From contig JAPWDM010000001.1 of assembly GCA_035578155.1 (NCBI GenBank), forward strand, positions 160,367,498-160,431,497: a stretch of DNA of 64,000 bases, given 5' to 3'. Of this stretch, positions 48,050 through 62,275 are shown one piece after another. Source of the stretch: Brachynemurus nebulosus. Lineage: Eukaryota > Arthropoda > Insecta > Neuroptera > Myrmeleontidae. Within the stretch, counting starts at the first letter, position 1. Each line of letters starts with the position of its first letter. The notes under the pieces were generated by a model. It saw only the letters and a program-made list of their open reading frames with translations. It had not been told where the DNA came from and did not search any database. A program made the position numbers and the translations under genes.

Positions 48050-51010
48050 ACCTAATTACAATGTTTGTAAGTTAATTAGATACTTGCTGCATGTGAGTTA
48101 TTACAATTAAAAAGGAAACACGAGATAATGTTTACAGAAAGTTCGGATTAACAGTTTTCTTTTTTATAGTAAAAACTTTTGTGAAATATTTTTCACCTCG
48201 AATTTCTTCGATTCTAGTCTTTAACGTAGTTGCTCTGAGATAGTCAGGTACAAAAGTATATCTCAAAAAAAATTTATTCTTTTATCAAAAATTAAATAAT
48301 GTATTAATATTCTTCAGTGATTATATTTGTATACCACTTGCTTTTTTTAATTTCCGCGCGCTTATGTTGCAGCAATTTAAAAATATTGTTGAAAAAATGT
48401 GGTAAAAACGTTATAAAATTATGTTTTTAAATTATATTTCAAAAACGGCGTGGTCAATAATTTTTATTTCTTATTAAATATGGTTTGTAACTTTGTTTTG
48501 AATAACATATTAAAATTTTATCAAATTCCTTTGACACGTTTTTATTTTATTCAAAAAAAATAGCATTTTCCCATAAGAGCCCGTGTTAAAATTATAAAAC
48601 TTTGAAGTCGTTTTTCTCAAAATTGGGGTGGTCAATTTTTTTTCGGTAAGGGCTCGAATTATTGGTATTGGAGTAAATAAACATCTAGAGTAGTTTCGTT
48701 AAAATCCTTTGAAAAAATCGTTTTATCGACCAACTACCTTAAGAGCACCCAATTGGAAGTTAACAGTGTGGATAAGCCGGTCTAGGTTTTCATATATTTT
48801 TGAGAGTCACGGCATAACAAACAAATAAACTTTTAATTCACTTGTATCTAACATACTCTAAAGTTAATTCCAAATATATCCGCAACAGTAAATCTTAGCA
48901 TATACATTACGAATTTAGTACGTGTAGGTAGAGGCATGCCTATGTATATTATTTAATTTACGTTATCGGGCAAACGCCACAAATATTAAATAACAATTAA
49001 TATTTCACAGAGATATATTCACTTTCAAATTCAATTACTAATTTCAATAATGTTATCGCAAATATTTTAATTTCGTCAATTAGTTTTTATTGATTTATTA
49101 ATTACTTAAGTAAATTTTATTAACCCCGCCATCACATAGGTACGTTTAGATGACTCAAACTAACATTTAAAGTAAAAATATTGTACCTAGCTAATCTTAA
49201 TACTGATTAATTCGTTAAATATGGTAATGAATTCTTCGCAAAAATTTCCGTAAAACCAAAAAAAAAGTTAATCTTTCTTTACCATCTTTTTCTCATAAAA
49301 CACCTTGTCGTAACCTTGCTGAGTAATTAATGGACAATATTTATCATTTGTAATTAGATTTTGTTTTGGCAAAAAGATAGATTTATTTCTGGTTTTTGTA
49401 TTAGGTAAGGCAATGACTTGTTTGTTGAATTTCCCGTCTAAAATGAAAGGGAATCGAACTTAAAACATTTTACAATAAATGATTTTTATTTAATTCTTGC
49501 TTGTTATACTATTTGAAAAGAGCAAAAGTATAAAATTAGCTTGTCAGAGTTTTGATAAGACATGGTACGCCCAGTAGGTTGTACGCAATGTTCGCAATTT
49601 TGTTTTTGTTTTCAAACATTAAATGAATTCCAATGGCGAAACAATAATAAAATTTAGTAGGGTAAATAATATATATATAAAAAAAATCATTTTGATATTC
49701 TAGAGCGATATTATTTAGGTACTTGCAGCTAAATAAGCAAGATTCCACCAAAAACACTTTCAACACTTAATTGTAATAAAAAATATTACTAACGAATTTA
49801 TTCTAAATGTATCAAATCACCTGGATTATACGGATACGTGCAGTGGGCCTTTAGATTAAGTGTTGAAAAATCTTTATGAACAAAATTACTTCCTATTAAT
49901 CTGTTAACAGGACCGGCGAGAGAAATGAGGGGCATCCGGGCACTTTTTTCCTCAATATCTAACAGTTACCTGAAAAAGTTCCGTCATTTATTTTTAGGTT
50001 GGGTAGTTGGGCAAAGTTAAGTGTCAATTATTTTGTTATAAATCATAATTTATCCAAAAGAATGGAATAATTTTGTCTAAAAATCAATAATTTTATTGAT
50101 GGATTAATTTTAAAAATAATAAAAGTATAGATAATTATTTAGCAGGGTGAAAACTGGATATGTTTAAGGGTGTATATCTGCATTAAATATTAGGAAATTT
50201 ATGGGGTTGCAGAAAAAAATTTTAATTTTTGTTCTTAGATATTTTTGTTCCTTTATATAGGACTAAGAATCATCAGTTAAAATTTGGAAACGAAATATAA
50301 AACGGTCGCCGAGTTATATGTATATATATGCAGTAAAGTGGTTGAAAAGTCCTGTTGGATATACGTATGTGTTTTTTAATAAAAGATCAGAATCCTTATT
50401 AAAATTGTTCGATATGCTCGGGTTTAACATTAGACCGCATGCATACCATTACATTAATAAAAGAGACAACGAACGTATAAAAATTTAGGAAAAACACTGC
50501 TCTGCAAAATTCAAGATGGCGTGGACGGCTAGAAAAAAAATGATTGTTGAGCAGGAAGAATTGTATGAGGAAACCTTCGAGCTCCTGTATGGTCCTGGGA
50601 TGGCGGACTAAGTAAATGTAAGCAATTTCTTTGGATTTATTCGATTTAATACAAGAAAATTAGAAAAAAATCTTTAAATGCCTGTTACGTCAAACTACAT
50701 TTTTAAATAGGCTACCACGCTGCAGCCCGTAGCTCTATTAATTATAACGTATAAGGGCGCGTTGGAAGCGTAATATTTCTTTTACTCTCTGAACCTGAAA
50801 AATTCATTCCGCTTAAATTTCAACCCTTTTTTACAGGCAAAAATAACAAAAAAACGGGGATTTTTCAATTTTTTTTTCCAAAAACTTACAGTTTCATATT
50901 TTTTTTTAAATTGATGTAATTTTAGGTTCAGGGACTCATAAAATTGGTTTTCTTTAAAACCCTGTTCTATTTGCTAATTTCTGATTACCCGTTGAAGCTG
51001 TGTGCTGGTA
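48050..51010. other. AT-rich sequence, no gene recognised
   Basis: A phrase ACCGGCGAGAGAAATGAGGG at about 49912 matches CCGGCGAGAGAAATGACTGG at about 55746, probably ends of one hAT-type family. Otherwise nothing identifiable; the 76-codon minus ORF 49536-49766 looks like chance. Confidence 0.5.
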
Positions 51011-51905
51011 CACTGATAAAAATGGGGGTAAATTTACATTACTTTTACATAAAAAATAAGGTAAAAATAAGGTAATTTTAATGTAAAAATATTCGCTACA
51101 TAAAATTTACTGAATTTTTACAAAAATTCTGTAAAAGTATGGAAATTTCCAACTTAAGATTCCATTTTTGTGTAGTTTTACATTTTTTGTAAGGAAAAAT
51201 ACATTTTTAAAATCTGAAATTACAAAATTAACCGTTAAAAATGTAAATTTACACAATGATTACGTAATAATACAATATTTGTGTAAAATTACATAACTTT
51301 TGTGTATTTACGACGTCATGATCATGCGCATTTTATTATTCATGATGTTTATTCTGTATGGCGTCCTCGAATATATCTACGTGTATTATAAAGATTGTGT
51401 TTTCTAACTGTTTAAATTAATGTAATTAATAGTAATTATACATTTATGTTTGATTAATACACTGCTTAAAAAAATTACAATTTTTTAAATAAATAATAAA
51501 TTAAAAGAATAAACTTATAAATTTGTGTATAAAAAAAAATTGTGTAAAAATTGTAGGTTGTGTGTCTGTGAATGTGCATTTTTCTTTGTTGAAATATGGC
51601 ATGAATCTGTCGTAAAAAAATTAGTGATGTTTTGTGTTTATGTGTAAAATAGAATAATATAAAAGTGACTTTGGTTATTTTGAATATGTGTATTATTGGT
51701 TATTATTGTTATTATTTTTAAGGAATTTCCTTGTTCAATTTCTAAATTTAAATTTTCTCCTCAAAAGTATATACCTAACCTTATTAGCTGATGTAAAAAT
51801 TATAACTTAATTATGTGTTAAAATTAAGATAAGTTACTGCAATGTTAACAATAAATTGTTTTCATGATACACATAAAGAAAATTCACAAACTGTATGTAT
51901 ATTAA

Positions 51906-52638
51906 GGGGGTATTCTACTCTAGAGGTTCGATTTTAAGGTGATTTTACGGGCGTAATCAAAAAAAAAAAAAAAAAAAAAACATTAAACATTTTTAGGACT
52001 CATTTTTTACCAGTTTTTTATTGATATTTAAAAAGTATAAAAATGTATAACAATTTTTAAAAAAATTCAAAATTGAAATCGGTACATGCCGGCAAAGTGG
52101 GGAATGAAAAAAAAGGTGTCTCTTGGTTGACGTGATTCCAACTCCCCGGGTGATCTAAAACATAAAATTTTAGTTAATTCTTAATAAACAAGGATGTATA
52201 GTTAGTTGGACGTAACCAATTTGGAGAAATAAATTTTTTCACAAGATGGAGTCTATTGAAAATAAAATAATTCTTTCGTCTCCTTTTTTCAACTTTGAAA
52301 ATTTTTTAAAAATAGTAAAAAATAATCCCAAAAACCCCTACATCGGATTAATTTGGATAGTATTAAGAAGGTCTGTACCAAATTTCAAGTAAATTGGTGC
52401 ATTACAGTTTGAGATATCATGTCAACCGTATCGAAAAAAGTAGTTTCGAGTGATTTATATAAAAATTTTAATTTAACACTGGAAAGATACACAGTACACA
52501 GGGAAAAAATAACCATAACTCCGAAAATAATTCGAATTTCCGTAAACCCTTTTAGAGGCTTATTCTTAAAGGTCTGAGCTTTGAAAATATTAAAAAGAGA
52601 AAATCGATTTTTTTGAATTTCTAGACTAAGATACCCCC
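51906..52638. mobile_element. TTAA-flanked MITE (GGGGGTAT termini)
   Basis: Ends GGGGGTATTCTACTCTAGAG and the complement of the right end, GGGGGTATCTTAGTCTAGAA, are inverted. TTAA flanks both sides (51902-51905, 52639-52642), the target of piggyBac-type elements, though a 3-bp TTA target cannot be excluded. There is a run of about 20 A at 51959. The interior is non-coding. Confidence 0.8.
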
Positions 52639-53195
52639 TTAAAGAAGTTCAAGATAATTGAGGATATCTACAAAGGTAAAGGAGTTGATGAGATGAGAAA
52701 CTGAGCTTGTTAGCGTCTTTGTACGTTACAGACATAAAATCGAAACAATTTTTAAAAGTTAATATTTTAACAGCTATAAATAATTTAAGTAGGTACATAC
52801 ACGGAATTCAATTTAATAAATTTTCAAAAAATGGCATATATATTTATAGGCAAAAGTATTTTAGAAAATAATGGGCTGGTTTTTCTCTACCTCGTAATGA
52901 GATCAGTGGAAAATTATGTTCAGATTTATGCAAGCAAAAATGTTATAAAACACTTTTAAATTACGAAAGATTGGTCTGCGAAAATATGTACAAAAATCCA
53001 TTTCAAAATTAATTCAAGACCAAAATAATTACATCTGGAACCAAATCGGTGTTTATGTATAAGAATTTAATAAAAATAAAGTAAAATAAATAATAATTAT
53101 AAATCTGTATATACAGGAACTATAGAATCTTTTAAGTTAGGTATGTATTTTAAAATCACATGTTTCAAATATTATTTATCAAAATCATGAGACAT

Positions 53196-53829
53196 TTATG
53201 GCGATATTACATTTTTTCGGGTCGAAGAAGTCGGACATTTTATACATGTAAAGTATACTCTTGGAATTATATACTTTAATAATATTTTTTGAAAGTTTCA
53301 GAGAAATATTGCAAGCATTTTCAAAATTACGCTTGTAAATTTTTTTTAATCAAAATATATTACAGCTTGAAAAGCAGGTAACTGATCGGCCTGAAAATTT
53401 TAATTTTTTTTCTGCATCACAACAATCACAGAACAGATTATGATTTGATGATTTCAGATGTAGCATCTTTTTCCGTAAAAAAACCGTAAAAAATTGAACA
53501 AAAAATTGTCCAATTCCTTTTATTCTAGTTCATTTTATGGGTACTGTTGTTTAGAAGAAAATATTAAAATTTTGAATCGATCGGTAAAATAGTTTTATGT
53601 TATCGTGCACGCCGCACAAAAATTTTGTTTCCAGAAATTCAAATTCAGTTTTGACAAAGTGTATAATACCCATTAGAGTATCTGGCGTTATAATCATTTC
53701 GAAAATATTTGAGAAAATATTTTTCTGAAACTTTTAGATAATATTATTTAAATATACCTGATACTTTCCAATAAATCACTTTTTAGAATGTCGATTTTCC
53801 TGACGCGGGAAAGTGTAATGTGACCTTAA
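53196..53829. mobile_element. Diverged foldback element inside MITE D
   Basis: TTATGGCGATATTACATTTT...GTCGGACATTTTA at the left pairs with the complement of the right end (AAGGTCACATTACACTTTCC...ATCGACATTCTA) at about 70 percent over 45 bp. A second inner pair involves AATATTTTTTGAAAGTTTCAG and TTTCTGAAACTTTTAGATAATAT. It is old and non-coding. Confidence 0.6.
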
Positions 53830-54459
53830 AATATTAAGGTGATAAATTTCTATGTTTTCAAACACGTAAATAATTTATTATTGTTAATTGTTTATATTTT
53901 TGTATTATTTTACAAAAAATATTACATTTACAAAAGTTATTACACTTCTATTTATAATTAACAATCGTTAATTGTAAAAGTAATCTAATACTGGAAACAA
54001 GTATCTAATTGTTACTGGTACATCTATAGATAATACATTGTAATATTACAAAAAATACTGTAATATTACAATATACTAGTGTAATAATACTATGTAAACT
54101 TACAGATTTCATATGTACTTTTGTAAACATACAATGTAAATTTGTAAAAACACCATGTAATTTTGTAAAAACACAGTGTAATTTTGTATAAATACAATGT
54201 AATTTTAAAATTTACTGTGTAAATATACATAAACTTTACTGTAAAATTACAGTTTTTTATTTACATACTCCCCCTTAAATTACCTAAATATTAGTGTAAA
54301 ATTACATGCATTTTTATGTAAAAAATTGTGTAAAATTACAGATAAATATTACACGAATTATGTAAAATTACAGTCGTCTGTGAATTTACAGTACTTTTTA
54401 TGTACAAAAGTAACCAATGATATTTGCTGTAATTTTACACTGGAACTTTTTACCGTGTA

Positions 54460-56145
54460 GTCGAAAACCATGTTTCTTTTTGAAGAGTCGACTTTGACAC
54501 TGCGTATAAAATGCGTCGTCATCTGGAAAAGGGAAATTAAATTTTTTTTGATAGTTGAAGGAATTCCCAATAATGTGTATAAGGTTTCAGATTGATTATG
54601 TATAAGGTTTCTTTAGAAAAAATTATTGAAAGTGTGTCTTTTTTTAGTTTCTAATCCTGAAAAACCCCTTAAATATTAAATACACTCAGTCATAAAAAAA
54701 TTCGTTTTCGTCCTTCGTATTTTCGGTTTCGTTATCAGACGCGTCCTGGTAACATATCATAGGATACACGTAGTGAATCGCTACATAACTTTATTTTGTG
54801 TAGCAATTTTGTAATGTCAGATTTGATATTATAATAAAATTATTTTGCAACAATATACGTATTAAGAAATGTAGCAATAAATAAAAGTGTAAATTGGATA
54901 GCTAATCTTTTTTGTGTTATTTGTATAGATTCTATTGCTATAAAAATGTTAATATGAAAAATATGATCTCATAAACATACACTAACAGCTTTATTGTAAA
55001 ATAAATTCAAACAAATTAATAAAAAAAAAAAAATTAAAAAATTCTAAAGGCCATAAAACACAAGGTCGTACCTTGCTTGATTGACATTAATCAATATTGA
55101 TCTTATCGTTTTTGTATAGACAATATTATTTATTTATCAGTATACGATAAAAATAATGCTTTTGATTTCGTGTTTCTGATTAATTTAAATCTATGTTTGA
55201 TTTCCATAATTTCGTCCTATATGTATAATTCTGTAAAAATTATCCAATTGAAGGATATTCAAAAATATTATCATAAAATATGTCGAAGTAATAATTTCAG
55301 GTACCTATACCTATTTCATAATAAATTTTTCAGATTTTGTTAGGTACAATAAACTATATGAAGTTTCAATGCAAAAAATCAACACTTACAATTAAATTAG
55401 CGAGGCATTCTAATTTTGTTGAACATTATTTTCAGTATGTTGGAATTTTAGTTAACCCTAGAAAGAAAATCACATTAAAGGACACTGTAAGTTTTAATAA
55501 GCCTATTGAACATTTTAGACAATTTTACAGAATTTTTCGGAAATTTGAAAAATGTGTTTATTACAACAATCGGTTAATTTATTATAATAATAAATAATTA
55601 AATTCAAAGATATTAAAAAGATACATGCAAAATAATAAATTTATATGAAACAGTTTTATTTACAAGTGAGCAGAAAAAATAAATACATAAGGTCTTTTTG
55701 TACCCTTTCTAGGGTTAAATAAAAGTTTATAATATATTCAGTCAGGGCCGGCGAGAGAAATGACTGGCCCCCGGGCATGACTCAAAAATTTTTTCCTAAA
55801 AATACAATTGATGATCACAAAAAAAAAATCTCGTCTCACTTTCTCCGGGCCCTTAATCTAGGCTGTGGGCCCCCTTTTTCTAGGCAAATCTATAGCAGCG
55901 ATCAGAATTAGACCTCTTGATATATCTCAGTCACAAATACTTGAGATTTGCGTATAAACGCTAATAAAAAGTAATTCCGTTAAGGTTATATACTTAAAAA
56001 AATTAAAAAATTTTTCCTGTAATCCCATTCAATCATTTTTAACCTATAAAATTTCTAATTTTATTGCAAAAGAGATCGTATTTTCAGTTGACTGAAATGT
56101 TTTGGTGATCAATATTTTCATTTTTTATTTATAAAATTAGTAGTG
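54460..56145. other. AT-rich sequence, weak ORF and possible hAT end
   Basis: CAGGGCCGGCGAGAGAAATG at about 55743 looks like a hAT terminus with no proven partner. An 86-codon frame at 55337-55597 follows a possible splice acceptor (TTTTTCAG at about 55334) and is rich in Lys, Phe and Tyr. It matches no known family, so it is only a weak exon candidate. Confidence 0.45.
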
Positions 56146-56147
56146 TA

Positions 56148-57059
56148 CACAGAGAAAAAATTCCAGTAAAAATTACTGAGCTGCCTCCGGTAAACGAGTC
56201 TTAAGTGACCAGTCCGTAGGAAATTATTAAGCAAAAATATAAAAAATGCGTTTCAAACATTATTTTTTACGATTCATTTGAAAATTTTTCCTGTACACCT
56301 TAAGAATTTTTCCTATACAGCTGCGTAAAATTCGATGGGCTAGTAAAATTTCATGTGGACACCGGGAAAATTTACTTAATTTTTTGTAAAATTATACTGA
56401 ATCGCTGTGCATTTCATCCCTCTCACATATCATTGCAACCAAGCATCACACAGACATGAGAATAAATAAAACAAGCACGCAAGCGCACCGAGCATTGTCT
56501 AACACGACCAACACGAGTTACAGGCATAGCAACTAAGCAGGTTTCGTTCAGTTGTTCAATAACAACCATCATGACTGGATGTTTATGAAGTGTTTGTTTG
56601 TTGTGTTTCATGAATTTTTGTTTAGTTTTTATTTTAATTCTTGTATGTTTTTTTTTATATGTATTGATATGTTAATTGAAATATGTTTTTATACAAATTA
56701 TTGTAATGTGCCTATTGTTTTATCATGTAATATGTCAAATAAAGAATTCATATATTTTTTTCCACAAATAATAAAAAACCACAAAAAATTTTTTCTATAT
56801 TAATAATTTGATTTTAATGCTTACCCTTCTATCAATATCCTTTTAAACTATTTTAATTCAATTATTTATTAATAAATAAAAAAAAAACCTTATTTATAAA
56901 TAATACGGTAATTTTTACTGAGCTATAGGGTAATTTACAATTTTTACTATAAATTATCGTACTTTTTGCTTAGCTTGTCACTTATGTCCGCATTACCAGA
57001 GAGCTCAGTAATTTTTTACCAGAAATTTCAGTAAAAATTACTGTATTTTTTTCTCAGTG
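56148..57059. mobile_element. MITE C, copy 1
   Basis: The left end CACAGAGAAAAAATTCCAGT and the right-end complement CACTGAGAAAAAAATACAGT are flanked by TA. CAGTAAAAATTACTG or close variants occur at both ends, and GGTAATTTTTACTGAGC recurs in the right part. About 90 percent or more identical to the copy at 62609. ORFs inside (56423-56611, 56552-56803) are disrupted in the other copy, so they are not genes. Confidence 0.92.
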
Positions 57060-57061
57060 TA

Positions 57062-57986
57062 GAATTTACTTAAACTTGACTTTTAGAAAGTAGGACGCGT
57101 TTTTAAATGGGACTTCAGCATTTAGATAACATAATTTCTAAAACTCCATACCAGAAAAACAATATTCAGTAGCGCCACTGACAACTGTTTAAAGTGAATA
57201 ATTTAGAATACAGTCAATGTACTTTAATAAAATATAATACAATTTATAGGTATGGTTAGCGAAAACAAAACAATTTATTGTTAATTAAACCTTATAATTA
57301 ATTGGCTATTCACTCAAACTAGACCTTAGATAGATAATATACCTATAACAACTATACAAAGAGTACAGAAATTAGTGCAAATTAGATACAATACTAAATA
57401 GAGAACAATTAAATTTAAATATTAGCATGTTTCTTTGAAAATAGATAATTTCATGACTGTTGAGTAGTTGATATGTAAAATATCAAAAATTTAGTAACGT
57501 ATATTTTAAAAAAAAATCCAATGTATTTTTGATTAAAAAAAATTTTCCGTAATTAATTTTATAACTGTCAACAATGTTGATGTCGGATTTAATTGGTGGT
57601 TGTTGTTAGCAAACAGAAATGTCAATTTTCGTAATTTTTAAATAATTTAAATAATCGACAGTATAAACAATATTTTTTTTTTTTTTTGATAAATTTAAAT
57701 TAATGTACGCCAAAAAAGTGTATTTGCTAAATTAAATTTCCAAACTAATTTCCATTAAGTCAGGTTTAGTTTAAAAAAATTACTGGTTATCTTTGTGGAT
57801 GCTTAATTAGGATTATAAGTATTTGAATTCATAAATTCAGAAAATTCTGATGTTCTTATTTAAATTAACTTTAATCATTGTAAGAAACTTATTTTAATTT
57901 CATTTTTGAAGTGATTAGTTAAACGCAGATATCATTCCAGAGAGTGAGGGGTGCTGTGGATGACTGGACTAAAAGATCATAGATAC
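57062..57986. other. AT-rich sequence, no gene recognised
   Basis: Nothing identifiable; a 15-T run lies at about 57672. Confidence 0.5.
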
Positions 57987-58265
57987 TAGTGACGTCGAGC
58001 CGAGAAACAGTTAGTTGAGTAATCGACTAAAATATTTTTTTATTATTAGTCGAAAATATCGAGCATACAATAATCGATTAATCGACTAAATTTTTAGTCG
58101 AATTTATGAATGGGGTAATCTATGTGACACTTTCAAAAACTATGTTATCTTTTGAATTTAATTATTGACTTTTAATATATTTTTTTAAGAAAAAGAAAAA
58201 TATGGCATGTTGCAATGTGTCAATCACATAAAAGTAAAAAGTGATACAAATAGATAATTTTTTTA

Positions 58266-58389
58266 TTTTTAGCGAATTTCCAGAATGAAATTCAGCTTTT
58301 ACCGTAGCTCTTATGGTAAGACCTAAGCCCGGGACTATGGCAGAAATTTGTTTTGGAGCCTCTAGAACCCGAAAATCTACTTCACTAAA

Positions 58390-58461
<72 letters not shown>

Positions 58462-58640
58462 TTATGTGTGTACGCGATAACTCTCGAACGAAACGTTTAA
58501 TGCTTATGAAATTTCGTATGCAAACTGGAATATCGATTTGCTAGGCTAAGTTCGTTAGCCAGACACATCGGATGCCCAGAAGTTGGTTTTTTGGGCACTT
58601 TTGACAAAAGTGTCCTAAGTGCTAAAGACATTAGAATTCG
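58266..58640 (+). repeat. Repeat R2, copy 3, with about 65-bp (TA)n
   Basis: Third copy of the family at 37918 and 42036. (TA)n covers about 58392-58457, between TTCACTAAAATT and GTATTTATGTGTGTACGCGA. The downstream phrase CGATAACTCTCGAACGAAAC and GATGCCCAGAAGT match copy 2 closely. Confidence 0.88.
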
Positions 58641-59544
58641 AAAGATTTTTTTTGACGAATCGAAAGTACATTAAAAATGACATAATAAAGCTCCTCTAAG
58701 CTACCTTTGTATGTTGGCTCATTCTCCAGAAAAATTGAAAATAATTTTCAAAATTTTGACTTAAAGATTCTCTGTTTCTGTCTTACACATTTAAAATTAT
58801 ATACCTTGTTTACAACCACATGATTATACTCTTAAATACATATTAACTATCTTTGATCAAATTGATTACAAAATACAAAAAAAATAATATGTAATAATGA
58901 TTAGAGGATTAATAAATTATAGAATTTGGTCAGCTAGACTATAATTTTTCTTTGATCAAATAAGTCTTTTACATATTTTTCATAGTGTAAACATGTCCTT
59001 ATATGCATATAGACATATTAGCTCTTTGTCAATTTAATATAAAATCATTTGCTTTTGTTTTAATTTAAAAAAAAAATAATTCCTATTAAAAAAAAATTTT
59101 TAATTTTTGCCATTAAAATTTTCGCAATATGGTCAATCAAAAATGTTATTTATATATTATATTTAAAAAAATTAAAATTCATTTCTAAAAAATTTAAATT
59201 TTATGTATTATTTATTTATATATTAAATTTAAAATAAAAAAATAAAAATTAATTTCTAAAGATTCAAATTAGGTAGTTCAAACTTTTATAAAACAGATGG
59301 CTCTGAATTCCATTAATCAGTTTAATCTGTTTAATCAGAAGAACATAAACAATAAACAACAATCATTCAATACCTGTCAAATATTGAAATAAATTTTAAT
59401 TATTTGTGAAATACTTAAATCAATGAGTATACATAACTACGGTATGTATTATTCAGAATATATATATATTATTCAGAAAATTTAGTTTTAAATAATTTTT
59501 TTGAAAATTTATTTGGACTAACTGAAGACAATTTTCAAGATACA

Positions 59545-60219
59545 ATGCCAACTGTCAGTATTAGCGACAATACTGACACAAATAAAGTAAACTATCGGGA
59601 CGAATTAATTGTGGAAATGAAAGACAAAAATCTAGTACTTCAAGAAAATATTAAACTGTTAAAAGAAAAAATACAGTGGCTAGAAAAATCTGAAAATAAA
59701 ATTGAAAACAATAAGTTGAAAGTTATCGAAAAGGTTAACCAAAATAATCAAAATTTATTGAATAACTGTGATAATAGAAATATTAATACAAAAAAATTAC
59801 CTAATTGTGAAAATGATCAAAGAATTTCTAAAACTGAAATTGAGATTCCTGCGGCCAGCTACTCGGAAAAGTTAAAATCTGTTAAACCGAAACAGTTACA
59901 AAAAAATATTGTAACTGGCTCAAATAATAATACTAATTCACTGCTGCAAGCGGTTCCAAAGAAAGCATGGATATGTGTATCCAGACTTCTACCAAGTTTT
60001 ACACAAGAAGATGTCAAATCATATTTAAAAAAACAATTTCCAAACAGTGAATTTGATTGTGAATTGATGACAAAAAATCAGAATGCTACGTATCACACTT
60101 TTAAAATCGGTGCTGATTTGGGTCTAATGGAGGAATTATATAAACCGACTACGTGGCCCGCCCATACCGAAATACGGAGGTTTCGTTTTCGGAGACAACT
60201 GGCAACAATCGGAAGTTAA
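59545..60219 (+). CDS. LINE ORF1 protein (coiled coil plus RRM-like)
   Basis: A 224-residue open frame. Residues about 20-75 are rich in Glu, Lys, Leu and Asn with heptad-like spacing (NIKLLKEKIQWLEK), a probable coiled coil. Residues 140-220 (KKAWICVSRLLPSFTQEDVK ... TEIRRFRFRR) resemble the RNA-binding domain at the end of ORF1 in CR1/Jockey-group LINEs. It would coat element RNA. An endonuclease frame follows 23 bp after the stop, the usual LINE order. The start is the first Met of the frame, and the family protein may begin further upstream. The frame is intact but the element lacks reverse transcriptase, so it is a dead copy. Confidence 0.75.
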   Translation: MPTVSISDNTDTNKVNYRDELIVEMKDKNLVLQENIKLLKEKIQWLEKSENKIENNKLKVIEKVNQNNQNLLNNCDNRNINTKKLPNCENDQRISKTEIEIPAASYSEKLKSVKPKQLQKNIVTGSNNNTNSLLQAVPKKAWICVSRLLPSFTQEDVKSYLKKQFPNSEFDCELMTKNQNATYHTFKIGADLGLMEELYKPTTWPAHTEIRRFRFRRQLATIGS

Positions 60220-60241
60220 AATAACACCCGATGATGATGAC

Positions 60242-61045
60242 ATGTATACTAATGTGTACGCAGTAAATGTACAATGCATAAAAAATAAATTACCTGAAAT
60301 TGAAATTTTAACTAAACTAAAAAACATTCATGTACTGTGTGTATTTGAACATTGGATGAAAGAGAACGAAGTAAATTTATATAAAATACCAAATTTTCAA
60401 ATAGCAAATTTCTTTTGTAGGAATACATATATACATGGAGGTGTCATAATCTATGTAAAAGACAATATTGGCTATCGAGAATTTAACAAATTAAATTACC
60501 TGTGTGTAGAGAAAATATTTGAACTGACTTGTGTAGAATTATTGGAATTAAATACTATAATTGCAGCTTTTTATCGATCACCAGCTGCTGATGTTGACAG
60601 TTTTTTGCAAAAAATGCACACTACACTGCACTTATTGGAAACACTTGGTAAACATATTATAATCACTGGTGATTTTAATGTTGATTTTTTAAGCACAAAC
60701 ACTGATACTCAACGGTTTAGGGATCTTTTGCATGCTGTTGATATGAAACTTTTAGTTGATGTTCCCACTAGAGTAATTAAAAATTCTAGTACGTGTCTTG
60801 ACAATATTATAGTAAATAAACATGAAAATAATTTCAGATTAAATATCTTAGATGATTCCTTGGCGGATCATTTTAGCATATTTTTACAAATAAAACTGAA
60901 TGTAAAAATTACAAGAAAGCGCGAAACAATCTTGAAAAGACAATTCACGTACAATAACTTAAATTATTTTAATATAACTGTAAATTGTATTGACTGGACT
61001 GATATTTACAGTCACAAAAATGCCAAAGATACTTTTTATTTATAA
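60242..61045 (+). pseudogene. LINE ORF2 endonuclease, truncated before RT
   Basis: A 267-residue frame for an APE-type endonuclease that would nick the genomic target. Visible landmarks in order: VNVQCIKNKL (N-terminal Asn region), VFEHWM (catalytic Glu), GGVIIYVKD, AAFYRSP, ITGDFNVDF (Asp and Asn of the GDFN motif), TCLDNIIVN and ADHFSIFL. The last motif is usually SDH; Ser is replaced by Ala but Asp and His remain. The frame stops at 61043-61045 where the family continues into a linker and reverse transcriptase. A few tens of bases later comes (TA)n. Nothing RT-like is found downstream, so the copy is 3'-truncated or was cut by the later insertions. Confidence 0.85.
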
Positions 61046-61098
61046 AATGAAAACTGGATACTGAAATTCTTTCAAAAAAAAGTAAAAATACTATATAT

Positions 61099-61772
<674 letters not shown>

Positions 61773-62034
61773 TTTACAAAGCAATTTTGTACATACACTA
61801 TTTTATAAATAAATGTACTGCAAAAGTTATTTTAAAAATTTACATAAGATAGGTTTTTAAAACACTGTTCTAAGTGAACTAGATTTTGAAAAAAATTAAG
61901 AAATTTACTAAATTTCTTTACAATAAATATTTCATCATTTTTGTCACTACAATAACAATATTTATATCTGTTTCAGTTTTCATTTTTTATTTAAACTAAA
62001 AATTAACCAACTTTTCAAAAACACATCATCACTG

Positions 62035-62275
62035 ATTTTGAAAATTTGTTCACTGTTAAAAAGCTAAACTATTTTTGATGGCTATAAGTTATGTTAAATG
62101 AGATCCTAGCAAGCTAAAAACACCAAAAATTAACTACTGAACCGATTTCGAAATTTTTTCCACTATTACAATATTAATCTATTGTAGATTAATATAGGTT
62201 GTTATATGAGATGTGCCACTATCTAATCTTTGGAAATTCGCTATGTTATGCAGGTGCTGCGACAGGGGTATTTCA
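62035..62275 (+). repeat. Repeat R3 terminus, copy at 62 kb
   Basis: Matches the R3 end at 45660-46145: GATTTTGAAAATTTGTTCAC, AAGCTAAACTATTTT, GAGATCCTAG, and the closing GGAAATTCGCTATGTTATGC followed by GGTGCTGCGACAGGGGTATT. Confidence 0.8.

Larger units (their letters stand above)
51011..54457. mobile_element. MITE D with GTAAAATTACA motifs, holding two insertions
   Basis: The left end CACTGATAAAAATGGGGGTA and the right-end complement CACGGTAAAAAGTTCCAGTG are inverted and flanked by TA (51009-51010, 54458-54459). TGTAAAATTACA-type motifs recur about ten times in the first 300 bp and more than ten times in the last 400 bp. Two further elements (51906-52638, 53196-53829) lie inside. No transposase frame exists. 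Confidence 0.8.

Noticed and set aside
55337..55597. 86-codon frame after a possible splice acceptor
   Set aside because: No family similarity and a poor pyrimidine tract; AT-rich DNA gives such frames often.
56423..56803. Two ORFs inside MITE C copy 1
   Set aside because: The second copy at 62609 carries insertions and deletions that destroy them, so coding is not conserved.
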